Source of the DNA: Pratylenchus scribneri
Lineage: Eukaryota; Nematoda; Chromadorea; Rhabditida; Pratylenchidae
Assembly: GCA_030063045.1 (NCBI GenBank)
Contig: JAQSEB010000015.1
Span: 930,001-994,000 of the forward strand
Direction: 5' to 3'
Length of the DNA: 64,000 nucleotides
The translations under genes were made by a program, and so were the position numbers. Each line of letters opens with the position of its first letter. Positions within the stretch are counted from its first letter, which is position 1. Positions 27,211-42,000 of this stretch are shown piece after piece. Under the pieces are notes generated by a model that saw nothing but the letters and a program-made list of their open reading frames with translations, did no database searches and had not been told where the DNA came from.

Positions 27211-28239
27211 AATATACCCTCATATTGATTTTTTATGAATTTCTAAAAAATGGCCACAAATTCAATTATATGCCTAGGGTATATTTGACATGTTTTGATA
27301 AAGGATTTGAATTTTTTGAAATTTTTTTTAATAGAATCTTATTCATCATCAAAAAATACAGTCCTATATTTTTTATTTTGTTAATATACCCTCATATTGA
27401 TTTTTTATGAATTTCTAAAAAATGGCCACAAATTCAATTATATGCCTAGGGTATATTTGACATGTTTTGATAAAGGATTTGAATTTTTTGAAATTTTTTT
27501 TAATAGAATCTTATTCATCATCAAAAAATACAGTCCTATATTTTTTATTTTGTTAATATACCCTCATATTGATTTTTTATGAATTTCTAAAAAATGGCCA
27601 CAAATTCAATTATATGCCTAGGGTATATTTGACAAGTTTTGATAAAGGATTTGAATTTTTTGAAATTTTTTTAATAGAATCATATTCTCTATCAAAAAAT
27701 ACAGTCCTATATTTTTTATTTTGTTAATATACCCTCATATTGATTTTTTATGAATTTCTAAAAAATGGCCACAAATTCAATTATATGCCTAGGGTATATT
27801 TGACATGTTTTGATAAAGGATTTGAATTTTTTGAAATTTTTTTTAATAGAATCTTATTCATCATCAAAAAATACAGTCCTATATTTTTTATTTTGTTAAT
27901 ATACCCTCATATTGATTTTTTATGAATTTCTAAAAAATGGCCACAAATTCAATTATATGCCTAGGGTATATTTGACATGTTTTGATAAAGGATTTGAATT
28001 TTTTGAAATTTTTTTAATAGAATCTTATTCAACATCAAAAAATACAGTCCTATATTTTTTATTTTGTTAATATACCCTCATATTGATTTTTTATGAATTT
28101 CTAAAAAATGGCCACAAATTCAATTATATGCCTAGGGTATATTTGACATGTTTTGATAAAGGATTTGAATTTTTTGAAATTTTTTTAATAGAATCTTATT
28201 CAACATCAAAAAATACAGTCCTATATTTTTTATTTTATT
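27211..28239 (+). repeat. D-type island with 8T-8T-7T-8T cassette
   Basis: Six D monomers: catg eight-T ATC twice (27211, 27383), caag CTC (27555), catg eight-T ATC (27726), then two catg AAC copies (27898, 28069). The first four form a cassette that follows the 5-mer R/D cassette here and again at 39875, 42443, 54598 and (with a shorter last T-run) 57166. Together they make a 9-monomer unit of about 1541 bp. Confidence 0.85.
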
Positions 28240-29650
28240 AATATACCCTCATATTGTTTTTCTATGAATTTCTAAAAAATGGCCACAAATTCAATTATAT
28301 GCCTAGGGTATATTTGACATGTTTTAGTTCTAGATTTGAATTTTTTGAAATTCTTTTTATAGATTCATATTCTTCATCAAAAAATACAGTCCTATATTTT
28401 TTATTTTGTTAATATACCCTCATATTGATTTTTTATGAATTTCTAAAAAATGGCCACAAATTCAATTATATGCCTAGGGTATATTTGACATGTTTTAGTT
28501 CTAGATTTGAATTTTTTGTAATTCTTTTTATAGATTCATATTCTCCATCGAAAAATACAGTCCTATATTTTTTATTTTATTAATATACCCTCATATTGAT
28601 TTTTTATGAATTTCCAAAATATGGCCACAAATTCAATTATATGCCTAGGGTATATTTGACATGTTTTAGTTCTAGATTTGAATTTTTTGTAATTCTTTTT
28701 ATAGATTCATATTCTCCATCAAAAAATACAGTCCTATATTTTTTATTTTATTAATATACCCTCATATTGATTTTTTATGAATTTCTAAAAAATGGCCACA
28801 AATTCAATTATATGCCTAGGGTATATTTGACATGTTTTGATAAAGGATTTGAATTTTTTGAAATTCTTTTTATAGAATCAAATTCTCCATCAAAAAATAC
28901 AGTCCTATATTTTTTATTTTATTAATATACCCTCATATTGATTTTTTATGAATTTCTAAAAAATGGCCACAAATTCAATTATATGTCTAGGGTATATTTG
29001 ACATGTTTTAGTTCTAGATTTGAATTTTTTGTAATTCTTTTTATAGATTCATATTCTCCATCGAAAAATACAGTCCTATATTTTTTATTTTATTAATATA
29101 CCCTCATATTGATTTTTTATGAATTTCTAAAAAATGGCCACAAATTCAATTATATGCCTAGGGTATATTTGACAAGTTTTGATAAAGGATTTGAATTTTT
29201 TGAAATTCTTTTAATAGAATCAAATTCTCTATCAAAAAATACAGTCCTATATTTTTTATTTTGTTAATATACCCTCATATTGATTTTTATGAATTTCTAA
29301 AAAATGGCCACAAATTCAATTATATGCCTAGGGTATATTTGACATGTTTTGATAAAGGATTTGAATTTTTTGAAATTTTTTTTAATAGAATCTTATTCAT
29401 CATCAAAAAATACAGTCCTATATTTTTTATTTTGTTAATATACCCTCATATTGATTTTTTATGAATTTCTAAAAAATGGCCACAAATTCAATTATATGCC
29501 TAGGGTATATTTGACATGTTTTAGTTCTAGATTTGAATTTTTTGTAATTCTTTTTATAGATTCATATTCTCCATCGAAAAATACAGTCCTATATTTTTTA
29601 TTTTATTAATATACCCTCATATTGATTTTTTATGAATTTCCAAAATATGG
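28240..29650 (+). repeat. R/D block left of the 14-kb duplication
   Basis: An R monomer with tgtttttctatg (28240) is followed by the 5-mer cassette (28411-29265), then by a 171-bp D ATC copy that has eight T but lost one T near 29283 (29266-29436). Another cassette begins at 29437. The single-T loss explains a slightly longer open frame across 29261-29464, which I regard as a repeat artefact. Confidence 0.82.
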
Positions 29651-30291
29651 CCACAAATTCAATTATATGCCTAGGGTATATTTGACATGTTTTAGTTCTA
29701 GATTTGAATTTTTTGTAATTCTTTTTATAGATTCATATTCTCCATCAAAAAATACAGTCCTATATTTTTTATTTTATTAATATACCCTCATATTGATTTT
29801 TTATGAATTTCTAAAAAATGGCCACAAATTCAATTATATGCCTAGGGTATATTTGACATGTTTTGATAAAGGATTTGAATTTTTTGAAATTCTTTTTATA
29901 GAATCAAATTCTCCATCAAAAAATACAGTCCTATATTTTTTATTTTATTAATATACCCTCATATTGATTTTTTATGAATTTCTAAAAAATGGCCACAAAT
30001 TCAATTATATGTCTAGGGTATATTTGACATGTTTTAGTTCTAGATTTGAATTTTTTGTAATTCTTTTTATAGTTTCATATTCTCCATCGAAAAATACAGT
30101 CCTATATTTTTTATTTTCTTAATATACCCTCATATTGATTTTTTATGAATTTCTAAAAAATGGCCACAAATTCAATTATATGCCTAGGGTATATTTGACA
30201 AGTTTTGATAAAGGATTTGAATTTTTTGAAATTTTTTTAATAGAATCATATTCTCTATCAAAAAATACAGTCCTATATTTTTTATTTTGTT

Positions 30292-31321
30292 AATATACCC
30301 TCATATTGATTTTTTATGAATTTCTAAAAAATGGCCACAAATTCAATTATATGCCTAGGGTATATTTGACATGTTTTGATAAAGGATTTGAATTTTTTGA
30401 AATTTTTTTTAATAGAATCTTATTCATCATCAAAAAATACAGTCCTATATTTTTTATTTTGTTAATATACCCTCATATTGATTTTTTATGAATTTCTAAA
30501 AAATGGCCACAAATTCAATTATATGCCTAGGGTATATTTGACATGTTTTGATAAAGGATTTGAATTTTTTGAAATTTTTTTTAATAGAATCTTATTCATC
30601 ATCAAAAAATACAGTCCTATATTTTTTATTTTGTTAATATACCCTCATATTGATTTTTTATGAATTTCTAAAAAATGGCCACAAATTCAATTATATGCCT
30701 AGGGTATATTTGACAAGTTTTGATAAAGGATTTGAATTTTTTGAAATTTTTTTAATAGAATCATATTCTCTATCAAAAAATACAGTCCTATATTTTTTAT
30801 TTTGTTAATATACCCTCATATTGATTTTTTATGAATTTCTAAAAAATGGCCACAAATTCAATTATATGCCTAGGGTATATTTGACATGTTTTGATAAAGG
30901 ATTTGAATTTTTTGAAATTTTTTTTAATAGAATCTTATTCATCATCAAAAAATACAGTCCTATATTTTTTATTTTGTTAATATACCCTCATATTGATTTT
31001 TTATGAATTTCTAAAAAATGGCCACAAATTCAATTATATGCCTAGGGTATATTTGACATGTTTTGATAAAGGATTTGAATTTTTTGAAATTTTTTTAATA
31101 GAATCTTATTCAACATCAAAAAATACAGTCCTATATTTTTTATTTTGTTAATATACCCTCATATTGATTTTTTATGAATTTCTAAAAATTGGCCACAAAT
31201 TCAATTATATGCCTAGGGTATATTTGACAAGTTTTGATAAAGGATTTGAATTTTTTGAAATTTTTTTTAATAGAATCTTATTCATCATCAAAAAATACAG
31301 TCCTATATTTTTTATTTTGTT
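30292..31321 (+). repeat. 1030-bp 6-mer D unit (single copy in duplication copy 1)
   Basis: Six D monomers: catg eight-T ATC twice, caag CTC, catg eight-T ATC, catg AAC, and an aaaattgg caag eight-T ATC copy. Four are 172 bp and two 171 bp, giving 1030 bp. It occurs once here and twice in the second 14-kb copy. Confidence 0.88.
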
Positions 31322-31663
31322 AATATACCCTCATATTGATTTTTTATGAATTTCTAAAAATTGGCCACAAATTCAATTATATGCCTAGGGTATATTTGAC
31401 AAGTTTTGATAAAGGATTTGAATTTTTTGAAATTTTTTTAATAGAATCTTATTCAACATCAAAAAATACAGTCCTATATTTTTTATTTTGTTAATATACC
31501 CTCATATTGATTTTTTATGAATTTCTAAAATATGGCCACAAATTCAATTATATGCCTAGGGTATATTTGACATGTTTTAGTTCTAGATTTGAATTTTTTG
31601 TAATTCTTTTTATAGATTCATATTCTCCATCGAAAAATACAGTCCTATATTTTTTATTTTATT

Positions 31664-31834
31664 AATATACCCTCATATTGATTTTTTATGAATTTCTAAA
31701 AAATGGCCACAAATTCAAATATATGCCTAGGGTATATTTGACATGTTTTGGACTCGGATTTGAATTTTTTAAAATTCTTTTAATAGAATCATATTCTCCA
31801 TCAAAAAATACAGTCCTATATTTTTTATTTTATT
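31664..31834 (+). repeat. Example X-type monomer
   Basis: This copy carries caaatatat before the CCTAGG palindrome, ggactcgga as type block (one CG), a cttttaatag block and ctccatcaa, ending attttatt. A private aaaattc (instead of gaaattc) at 31771 is shared only with 46838, which makes it a good marker for the 14-kb duplication. Landmarks outside the variable blocks match the D and R types. Confidence 0.88.
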
Positions 31835-33887
31835 AATATACCCTCATATTGATTTTTTATGAATTTCTAAAAATTGGCCACAAATTCAAATATATGCCTA
31901 GGGTATATTTGACATGTTTTGATAAAGTATTTGAATTTTTTGAAATTCTTTTTATAGATTCATATTCTACATCAAAAAATACAGTCCTATATTTTTTATT
32001 TTGTTAATATACCCTCATATTGATTTTTTATGAATTTCTAAAAAATGGCCACAAATTCAATTATATGCCTAGGGTATATTTGACATGTTTTGATAAAGGA
32101 TTTGAATTTTTTGAAATTTTTTTAATAGAATCATATTCTCTATCAAAAAATACAGTCCTATATTTTTTATTTTGTTAATATACCCTCATATTGATTTTTT
32201 ATGAATTTCTAAAATATGGCCACAAATTCAATTATATGCCTAGGGTATATTTGACATGTTTTAGTTCTAGATTTGAATTTTTTGAAATTCTTTTAATAGA
32301 ATCTTATTCATCATCAAAAAATACAGTCCTATATTTTTTATTTTGTTAATATACCCTCATATTGATTTTTTATGAATTTCTAAAAAATGGCCACAAATTC
32401 AAATATATGCCTAGGGTATATTTGACATGTTTTGGACTCGGATTTGAATTTTTTGAAATTTTTTTAATAGATTCATATTCTCCATCGAAAAATACAGTCC
32501 TATATTTTTTATTTTATTAATATACCCTCATATTGATTTTTTATGAATTTCTAAAAAATGGCCACAAATTCAAATATATGCCTAGGGTATATTTGACATG
32601 TTTTGGACTCGGATTTGAATTTTTTGAAATTCTTTTAATAGAATCTTATTCATCATCAAAAAATACAGTCCTATATTTTTTATTTTGTTAATATACCCTC
32701 ATATTGATTTTTTATGAATTTCTAAAAATTGGCCACAAATTCAATTATATGCCTAGGGTATATTTGACAAGTTTTGATAAAGGATTTGAATTTTTTGAAA
32801 TTTTTTTAATAGAATCTTATTCATCATCAAAAAATACAGTCCTATATTTTTTATTTTGTTAATATACCCTCATATTGATTTTTTATGAATTTCTAAAAAA
32901 TGGCCACAAATTCAATTATATGCCTAGGGTATATTTGACAAGTTTTGATAAAGGATTTGAATTTTTTGAAATTTTTTTAATAGAATCATATTCTCTATCA
33001 AAAAATACAGTCCTATATTTTTTATTTTGTTAATATACCCTCATATTGATTTTTTATGAATTTCTAAAAAATGGCCACAAATTCAATTATATGCCTAGGG
33101 TATATTTGACATGTTTTGATAAAGGATTTGAATTTTTTGTAATTCTTTTTATAGATTCATATTCTCCATCGAAAAATACAGTCCTATATTTTTTATTTTA
33201 TTAATATACCCTCATATTGATTTTTTATGAATTTCTAAAAATTGGCCACAAATTCAAATATATGCCTAGGGTATATTTGACATGTTTTGATAAAGTATTT
33301 GAATTTTTTGAAATTTTTTTTAATAGAATCTTATTCATCATCAAAAAATACAGTCCTATATTTTTTATTTTGTTAATATACCCTCATATTGATTTTTTAT
33401 GAATTTCTAAAAATTGGCCACAAATTCAATTATATGCCTAGGGTATATTTGACAAGTTTTGATAAAGGATTTGAATTTTTTGAAATTTTTTTAATAGAAT
33501 CTTATTCAACATCAAAAAATACAGTCCTATATTTTTTATTTTGTTAATATACCCTCATATTGATTTTTTATGAATTTCTAAAATATGGCCACAAATTCAA
33601 TTATATGCCTAGGGTATATTTGACATGTTTTAGTTCTAGATTTGAATTTTTTGTAATTCTTTTTATAGATTCATATTCTCCATCGAAAAATACAGTCCTA
33701 TATTTTTTATTTTATTAATATACCCTCATATTGATTTTTTATGAATTTCTAAAAAATGGCCACAAATTCAAATATATGCCTAGGGTATATTTGACATGTT
33801 TTGGACTCGGATTTGAATTTTTTGAAATTCTTTTAATAGAATCATATTCTCCATCAAAAAATACAGTCCTATATTTTTTATTTTATT
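31664..33887 (+). repeat. X-containing mosaic block (copy 1)
   Basis: The first X monomers of the window appear here: ggactcgga as type block with caaatatat (31664, and further copies at about 32348, 32519 and 33717). They alternate with K monomers (31835, 33203), R monomers and D monomers with aaaattgg. The copy at 33203 combines K on the left with the eight-T ATC block of D on the right, a recombinant structure. The block repeats at 46731-48954. Confidence 0.85.
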
Positions 33888-36796
33888 AATATACCCTCAT
33901 ATTGATTTTTTATGAATTTCCAAAATATGGCCACAAATTCAATTATATGCCTAGGGTATATTTGACATGTTTTGATAAAAGATTTGAATTTTTTGAAATT
34001 CTTTTTATAGAATCAAATTCTCCATCAAAAAATACAGTCCTATATTTTTTATTTTATTAATATACCCTCATATTGATTTTTTATGAATTTCTAAAAAATG
34101 GCCACAAATTCAATTATATGTCTAGGGTATATTTGACATGTTTTGATAAAGGATTTGAATTTTTTGAAATTTTTTTTAATAGAATCTTATTCATCATCAA
34201 AAAATACAGTCCTATATTTTTTATTTTGTTAATATACCCTCATATTGATTTTTTATGAATTTCTAAAAAATGGCCACAAATTCAATTATATGCCTAGGGT
34301 ATATTTGACATGTTTTAGTTCTAGATTTGAATTTTTTGAAATTCTTTTAATAGAATCATATTCTCCATCAAAAAATACAGTCCTATATTTTTTATTTTAT
34401 TAATATACCCTCATATTGATTTTTTATGAATTTCCAAAATATGGCCACAAATTCAATTATATGCCTAGGGTATATTTGACATGTTTTAGTTCTAGATTTG
34501 AATTTTTTGAAATTCTTTTTATAGATTCATATTCTTCATCAAAAAATACAGTCCTATATTTTTTATTTTATTAATATACCCTCATATTGATTTTTTATGA
34601 ATTTCTAAAAAATGGCCACAAATTCAATTATATGCCTAGGGTATATTTGACATGTTTTGATAAAGGATTTGAATTTTTTGAAATTCTTTTTATAGAATCA
34701 AATTCTCCATCAAAAAATACAGTCCTATATTTTTTATTTTATTAATATACCCTCATATTGATTTTTTATGAATTTCTAAAAAATGGCCACAAATTCAATT
34801 ATATGCCTAGGGTATATTTGACATGTTTTGATAAAAGATTTGAATTTTTTGAAATTCTTTTTATAGAATCAAATTCTCCATCAAAAAATACAGTCCTATA
34901 TTTTTTATTTTATTAATATACCCTCATATTGATTTTTTATGAATTTCTAAAAAATGGCCACAAATTCAATTATATGTCTAGGGTATATTTGACATGTTTT
35001 AGTTCTAGATTTGAATTTTTTGTAATTCTTTTTATAGATTCATATTCTTCATCGAAAAATACAGTCCTATATTTTTTATTTTATTAATATACCCTCATAT
35101 TGATTTTTTATGAATTTCCAAAATATGGCCACAAATTCAATTATATGTCTAGGGTATATTTGACATGTTTTAGTTCTAGATTTGAATTTTTTGTAATTCT
35201 TTTTATAGATTCATATTCTTCATCGAAAAATACAGTCCTATATTTTTTATTTTATTAATATACCCTCATATTGATTTTTTATGAATTTCCAAAATATGGC
35301 CACAAATTCAATTATATGTCTAGGGTATATTTGACATGTTTTAGTTCTAGATTTGAATTTTTTGTAATTCTTTTTATAGATTCATATTCTCCATCGAAAA
35401 ATACAGTCCTATATTTTTTATTTTATTAATATACCCTCATATTGATTTTTTATGAATTTCCAAAATATGGCCACAAATTCAATTATATGCCTAGGGTATA
35501 TTTGACATGTTTTAGTTCTAGATTTGAATTTTTTGTAATTCTTTTTATAGATTCATATTCTCCATCAAAAAATACAGTCCTATATTTTTTATTTTATTAA
35601 TATACCCTCATATTGATTTTTTATGAATTTCTAAAAAATGGCCACAAATTCAATTATATGCCTAGGGTATATTTGACATGTTTTGATAAAGGATTTGAAT
35701 TTTTTGAAATTCTTTTTATAGAATCAAATTCTCCATCAAAAAATACAGTCCTATATTTTTTATTTTATTAATATACCCTCATATTGATTTTTTATGAATT
35801 TCTAAAAAATGGCCACAAATTCAATTATATGCCTAGGGTATATTTGACATGTTTTAGTTCTAGATTTGAATTTTTTGAAATTCTTTTTATAGATTCATAT
35901 TCTTCATCAAAAAATACAGTCCTATATTTTTTATTTTATTAATATACCCTCATATTGATTTTTTATGAATTTCCAAAATATGGCCACAAATTCAATTATA
36001 TGCCTAGGGTATATTTGACATGTTTTAGTTCTAGATTTGAATTTTTTGAAATTCTTTTTATAGATTCATATTCTTCATCAAAAAATACAGTCCTATATTT
36101 TTTATTTTGTTAATATACCCTCATATTGATTTTTTATGAATTTCTAAAAAATGGCCACAAATTCAATTATATGCCTAGGGTATATTTGACATGTTTTAGT
36201 TCTAGATTTGAATTTTTTGAAATTCTTTTTATAGATTCATATTCTTCATCAAAAAATACAGTCCTATATTTTTTATTTTATTAATATACCCTCATATTGA
36301 TTTTTTATGAATTTCCAAAATATGGCCACAAATTCAATTATATGCCTAGGGTATATTTGACATGTTTTAGTTCTAGATTTGAATTTTTTGTAATTCTTTT
36401 TATAGATTCATATTCTCCATCGAAAAATACAGTCCTATATTTTTTATTTTATTAATATACCCTCATATTGATTTTTTATGAATTTCCAAAATATGGCCAC
36501 AAATTCAATTATATGCCTAGGGTATATTTGACATGTTTTAGTTCTAGATTTGAATTTTTTGAAATTCTTTTTATAGATTCATATTCTTCATCAAAAAATA
36601 CAGTCCTATATTTTTTATTTTATTAATATACCCTCATATTGATTTTTTATGGATTTCTAAAATATGGCCACAAATTCAATTATATGCCTAGGGTATATTT
36701 GACATGTTTTGATAAAGGATTTGAATTTTTTGAAATTTTTTTTAATAGAATCTTATTCATCATCAAAAAATACAGTCCTATATTTTTTATTTTGTT
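33888..36796 (+). repeat. R/D mosaic stretch (copy 1)
   Basis: Seventeen R and D monomers in irregular order, matching 49468-52376 of copy 2. Notable copies: D with gataaaaga (33888, 34744); tgtctaggg copies, which lose the CCTAGG site (34059, 34915, 35086, 35257), the last three forming a local run of tgtc R monomers; and an atggattt D eight-T ATC copy (36625). I see no genes or unique sequence. Confidence 0.8.
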
Positions 36797-39020
36797 AATA
36801 TACCCTCATATTGATTTTTTATGAATTTCTAAAAAATGGCCACAAATTCAATTATATGCCTAGGGTATATTTGACATGTTTTAGTTCTAGATTTGAATTT
36901 TTTGAAATTCTTTTAATAGAATCATATTCTCCATCAAAAAATACAGTCCTATATTTTTTATTTTATTAATATACCCTCATATTGATTTTTTATGAATTTC
37001 CAAAATATGGCCACAAATTCAATTATATGCCTAGGGTATATTTGACATGTTTTAGTTCTAGATTTGAATTTTTTGAAATTCTTTTTATAGATTCATATTC
37101 TTCATCAAAAAATACAGTCCTATATTTTTTATTTTATTAATATACCCTCATATTGATTTTTTATGAATTTCTAAAAAATGGCCACAAATTCAATTATATG
37201 CCTAGGGTATATTTGACATGTTTTAGTTCTAGATTTGAATTTTTTGAAATTCTTTTTATAGATTCATATTCTTCATCAAAAAATACAGTCCTATATTTTT
37301 TATTTTATTAATATACCCTCATATTGATTTTTTATGAATTTCCAAAATATGGCCACAAATTCAATTATATGCCTAGGGTATATTTGACATGTTTTAGTTC
37401 TAGATTTGAATTTTTTGAAATTCTTTTTATAGATTCATATTCTACATCAAAAAATACAGTCCTATATTTTTTATTTTGTTAATATACCCTCATATTGATT
37501 TTTTATGAATTTCTAAAAAAATGGCCACAAATTCAATTATATGCCTAGGGTATATTTGACATGTTTTAGTTCTAGATTTGAATTTTTTGAAATTCTTTTT
37601 ATAGATTCATATTCTTCATCAAAAAATACAGTCCTATATTTTTTATTTTATTAATATACCCTCATATTGATTTTTTATGAATTTCTAAAAAATGGCCACA
37701 AATTCAATTATATGCCTAGGGTATATTTGACATGTTTTGATAAAGGATTTGAATTTTTTGAAATTCTTTTTATAGAATCAAATTCTCCATCAAAAAATAC
37801 AGTCCTATATTTTTTATTTTATTAATATACCCTCATATTGATTTTTTATGAATTTCTAAAAAATGGCCACAAATTCAATTATATGCCTAGGGTATATTTG
37901 ACATGTTTTGATAAAGGATTTGAATTTTTTGAAATTCTTTTTATAGAATCAAATTCTCCATCAAAAAATACAGTCCTATATTTTTTATTTTATTAATATA
38001 CCCTCATATTGATTTTTTATGAATTTCTAAAAAATGGCCACAAATTCAATTATATGTCTAGGGTATATTTGACATGTTTTAGTTCTAGATTTGAATTTTT
38101 TGTAATTCTTTTTATAGATTCATATTCTTCATCGAAAAATACAGTCCTATATTTTTTATTTTATTAATATACCCTCATATTGATTTTTTATGAATTTCCA
38201 AAATATGGCCACAAATTCAATTATATGCCTAGGGTATATTTGACATGTTTTGATAAAGGATTTGAATTTTTTGAAATTCTTTTTATAGATTCATATTCTT
38301 CATCAAAAAATACAGTCCTATATTTTTTATTTTATTAATATACCCTCATATTGATTTTTTATGAATTTCCAAAATATGGCCACAAATTCAATTATATGCC
38401 TAGGGTATATTTGACATGTTTTAGTTCTAGATTTGAATTTTTTGAAATTCTTTTTATAGATTCATATTCTTCATCAAAAAATACAGTCCTATATTTTTTA
38501 TTTTATTAATATACCCTCATATTGATTTTTTATGGATTTCTAAAATATGGCCACAAATTCAATTATATGCCTAGGGTATATTTGACATGTTTTAGTTCTA
38601 GATTTGAATTTTTTGAAATTCTTTTTATAGATTCATATTCTTCATCAAAAAATACAGTCCTATATTTTTTATTTTATTAATATACCCTCATATTGATTTT
38701 TTATGGATTTCTAAAATATGGCCACAAATTCAATTATATGCCTAGGGTATATTTGACATGTTTTAGTTCTAGATTTGAATTTTTTGAAATTCTTTTTATA
38801 GATTCATATTCTTCATCAAAAAATACAGTCCTATATTTTTTATTTTATTAATATACCCTCATATTGATTTTTTATGAATTTCCAAAATATGGCCACAAAT
38901 TCAATTATATGCCTAGGGTATATTTGACATGTTTTAGTTCTAGATTTGAATTTTTTGAAATTCTTTTTATAGATTCATATTCTTCATCAAAAAATACAGT
39001 CCTATATTTTTTATTTTGTT
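36797..39020 (+). repeat. Rearranged interval, copy 1 version (2224 bp, 13 monomers)
   Basis: This holds mostly R monomers with ttcttcatc, plus two adjacent D-aaattctccatc copies (37653, 37824), a tgtc R copy (37995) and a D/R hybrid (38166, D type block with R-type ctttttatagattc). The matching interval in copy 2, 52377-53742, is 858 bp shorter, and its monomer order differs at both ends and agrees in the middle (37653-38336 resembles 52888-53742). More than one deletion or exchange must have occurred. Confidence 0.75.
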
Positions 39021-42000
39021 AATATACCCTCATATTGATTTTTTATGAATTTCTAAAAAATGGCCACAAATTCAATTATATGCCTAGGGTATATTTGACA
39101 TGTTTTAGTTCTAGATTTGAATTTTTTTATAATACTTTTTATAGATTCATATTCTCCATCGAAAAATACAGTCCTATATTTTTTATTTTATTAATATACC
39201 CTCATATTGATTTTTTATGAATTTCCAAAATATGGCCACAAATTCAATTATATGCCTAGGGTATATTTGACATGTTTTAGTTCTAGATTTGAATTTTTTG
39301 TAATTCTTTTTATAGATTCATATTCTCCATCAAAAAATACAGTCCTATATTTTTTATTTTATTAATATACCCTCATATTGATTTTTTATGAATTTCTAAA
39401 AAATGGCCAAAATTCAATTATATGCCTAGGGTATATTTGACATGTTTTGATAAAGGATTTGAATTTTTTGAAATTCTTTTTATAGAATCAAATTCTCCAT
39501 CAAAAAATACAGTCCTATATTTTTTATTTTATTAATATACCCTCATATTGATTTTTTATGAATTTCTAAAAAATGGCCACAATTCAATTATATGTCTAGG
39601 GTATATTTGACATGTTTTAGTTCTAGATTTGAATTTTTTGTAATTCTTTTTATAGATTCATATTCTCCATCGAAAAATACAGTCCTATATTTTTTATTTT
39701 ATTAATATACCCTCATATTGATTTTTTATGAATTTCTAAAAAATGGCCACAAATTCAATTATATGCCTAGGGTATATTTGACAAGTTTTGATAAAGGATT
39801 TGAATTTTTTGAAATTCTTTTAATAGAATCAAATTCTCTATCAAAAAATACAGTCCTATATTTTTTATTTTGTTAATATACCCTCATATTGATTTTTTAT
39901 GAATTTCTAAAAAATGGCCACAAATTCAATTATATGCCTAGGGTATATTTGACATGTTTTGATAAAGGATTTGAATTTTTTGAAATTTTTTTTAATAGAA
40001 TCTTATTCATCATCAAAAAATACAGTCCTATATTTTTTATTTTGTTAATATACCCTCATATTGATTTTTTATGAATTTCTAAAAAATGGCCACAAATTCA
40101 ATTATATGCCTAGGGTATATTTGACATGTTTTGATAAAGGATTTGAATTTTTTGAAATTTTTTTTAATAGAATCTTATTCATCATCAAAAAATACAGTCC
40201 TATATTTTTTATTTTGTTAATATACCCTCATATTGATTTTTTATAAATTTCTAAAAAATGGCCACAAATTCAATTATATGCCTAGGGTATATTTGACAAG
40301 TTTTGATAAAGGATTTGAATTTTTTGAAATTTTTTTAATAGAATCATATTCTCTATCAAAAAATACAGTCCTATATTTTTTATTTTGTTAATATACCCTC
40401 ATATTGATTTTTTATGAATTTTTAAAAAATGGCCACAAATTCAATTATATGCCTAGGGTATATTTGACATGTTTTGATAAAGGATTTGAATTTTTTGAAA
40501 TTTTTTTTAATAGAATCTTATTCATCATCAAAAAATACAGTCTTATATTTTTTATTTTGTTAATATACCCTCATATTGATTTTTTATGAATTTCTAAAAA
40601 ATGGCCACAAATTCAATTATATGCCTAGGGTATATTTGACATGTTTTAGTTCTAGATTTGAATTTTTTGAAATTCTTTTTATAGATTCATATTCTTCATC
40701 AAAAAATACAGTCCTATATTTTTTATTTTATTAATATACCCTCATATTGATTTTTTATGAATTTCCAAAATATGGCCACAAATTCAATTATATGCCTAGG
40801 GTATATTTGACATGTTTTAGTTCTAGATTTGAATTTTTTGAAATTCTTTTTATAGATTCATATTCTTCATCAAAAAATACAGTCCTATATTTTTTATTTT
40901 ATTAATATACCCTCATATTGATTTTTTATGAATTTCCAAAATATGGCCACAAATTCAATTATATGCCTAGGGTATATTTGACATGTTTTAGTTCTAGATT
41001 TGAATTTTTTGAAATTCTTTTTATAGATTCATATTCTTCATCAAAAAATACAGTCCTATATTTTTTATTTTATTAATATACCCTCATATTGATTTTTTAT
41101 GGATTTCTAAAATATGGCCACAAATTCAATTATATGCCTAGGGTATATTTGACATGTTTTAGTTCTAGATTTGAATTTTTTGAAATTCTTTTTATAGATT
41201 CATATTCTTCATCAAAAAATACAGTCCTATATTTTTTATTTTATTAATATACCCTCATATTGATTTTTTATGGATTTCTAAAATATGGCCACAAATTCAA
41301 TTATATGCCTAGGGTATATTTGACATGTTTTAGTTCTAGATTTGAATTTTTTGAAATTCTTTTTATAGATTCATATTCTTCATCAAAAAATACAGTCCTA
41401 TATTTTTTATTTTATTAATATACCCTCATATTGATTTTTTATGAATTTCCAAAATATGGCCACAAATTCAATTATATGCCTAGGGTATATTTGACATGTT
41501 TTAGTTCTAGATTTGAATTTTTTGAAATTCTTTTTATAGATTCATATTCTTCATCAAAAAATACAGTCCTATATTTTTTATTTTGTTAATATACCCTCAT
41601 ATTGATTTTTTATGAATTTCTAAAAAATGGCCACAAATTCAATTATATGCCTAGGGTATATTTGACATGTTTTAGTTCTAGATTTGAATTTTTTTATAAT
41701 TCTTTTTATAGATTCATATTCTCCATCGAAAAATACAGTCCTATATTTTTTATTTTATTAATATACCCTCATATTGATTTTTTATGAATTTCCAAAATAT
41801 GGCCACAAATTCAATTATATGCCTAGGGTATATTTGACATGTTTTAGTTCTAGATTTGAATTTTTTGTAATTCTTTTTATAGATTCATATTCTCCATCAA
41901 AAAATACAGTCCTATATTTTTTATTTTATTAATATACCCTCATATTGATTTTTTATGAATTTCTAAAAAATGGCCACAAATTCAATTATATGCCTAGGGT

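Noticed and set aside
29261..29464. A slightly longer 67-codon frame
   Set aside because: It results from the loss of one T near 29283, which joins the end of one monomer frame to the next. No independent sign of coding is present.
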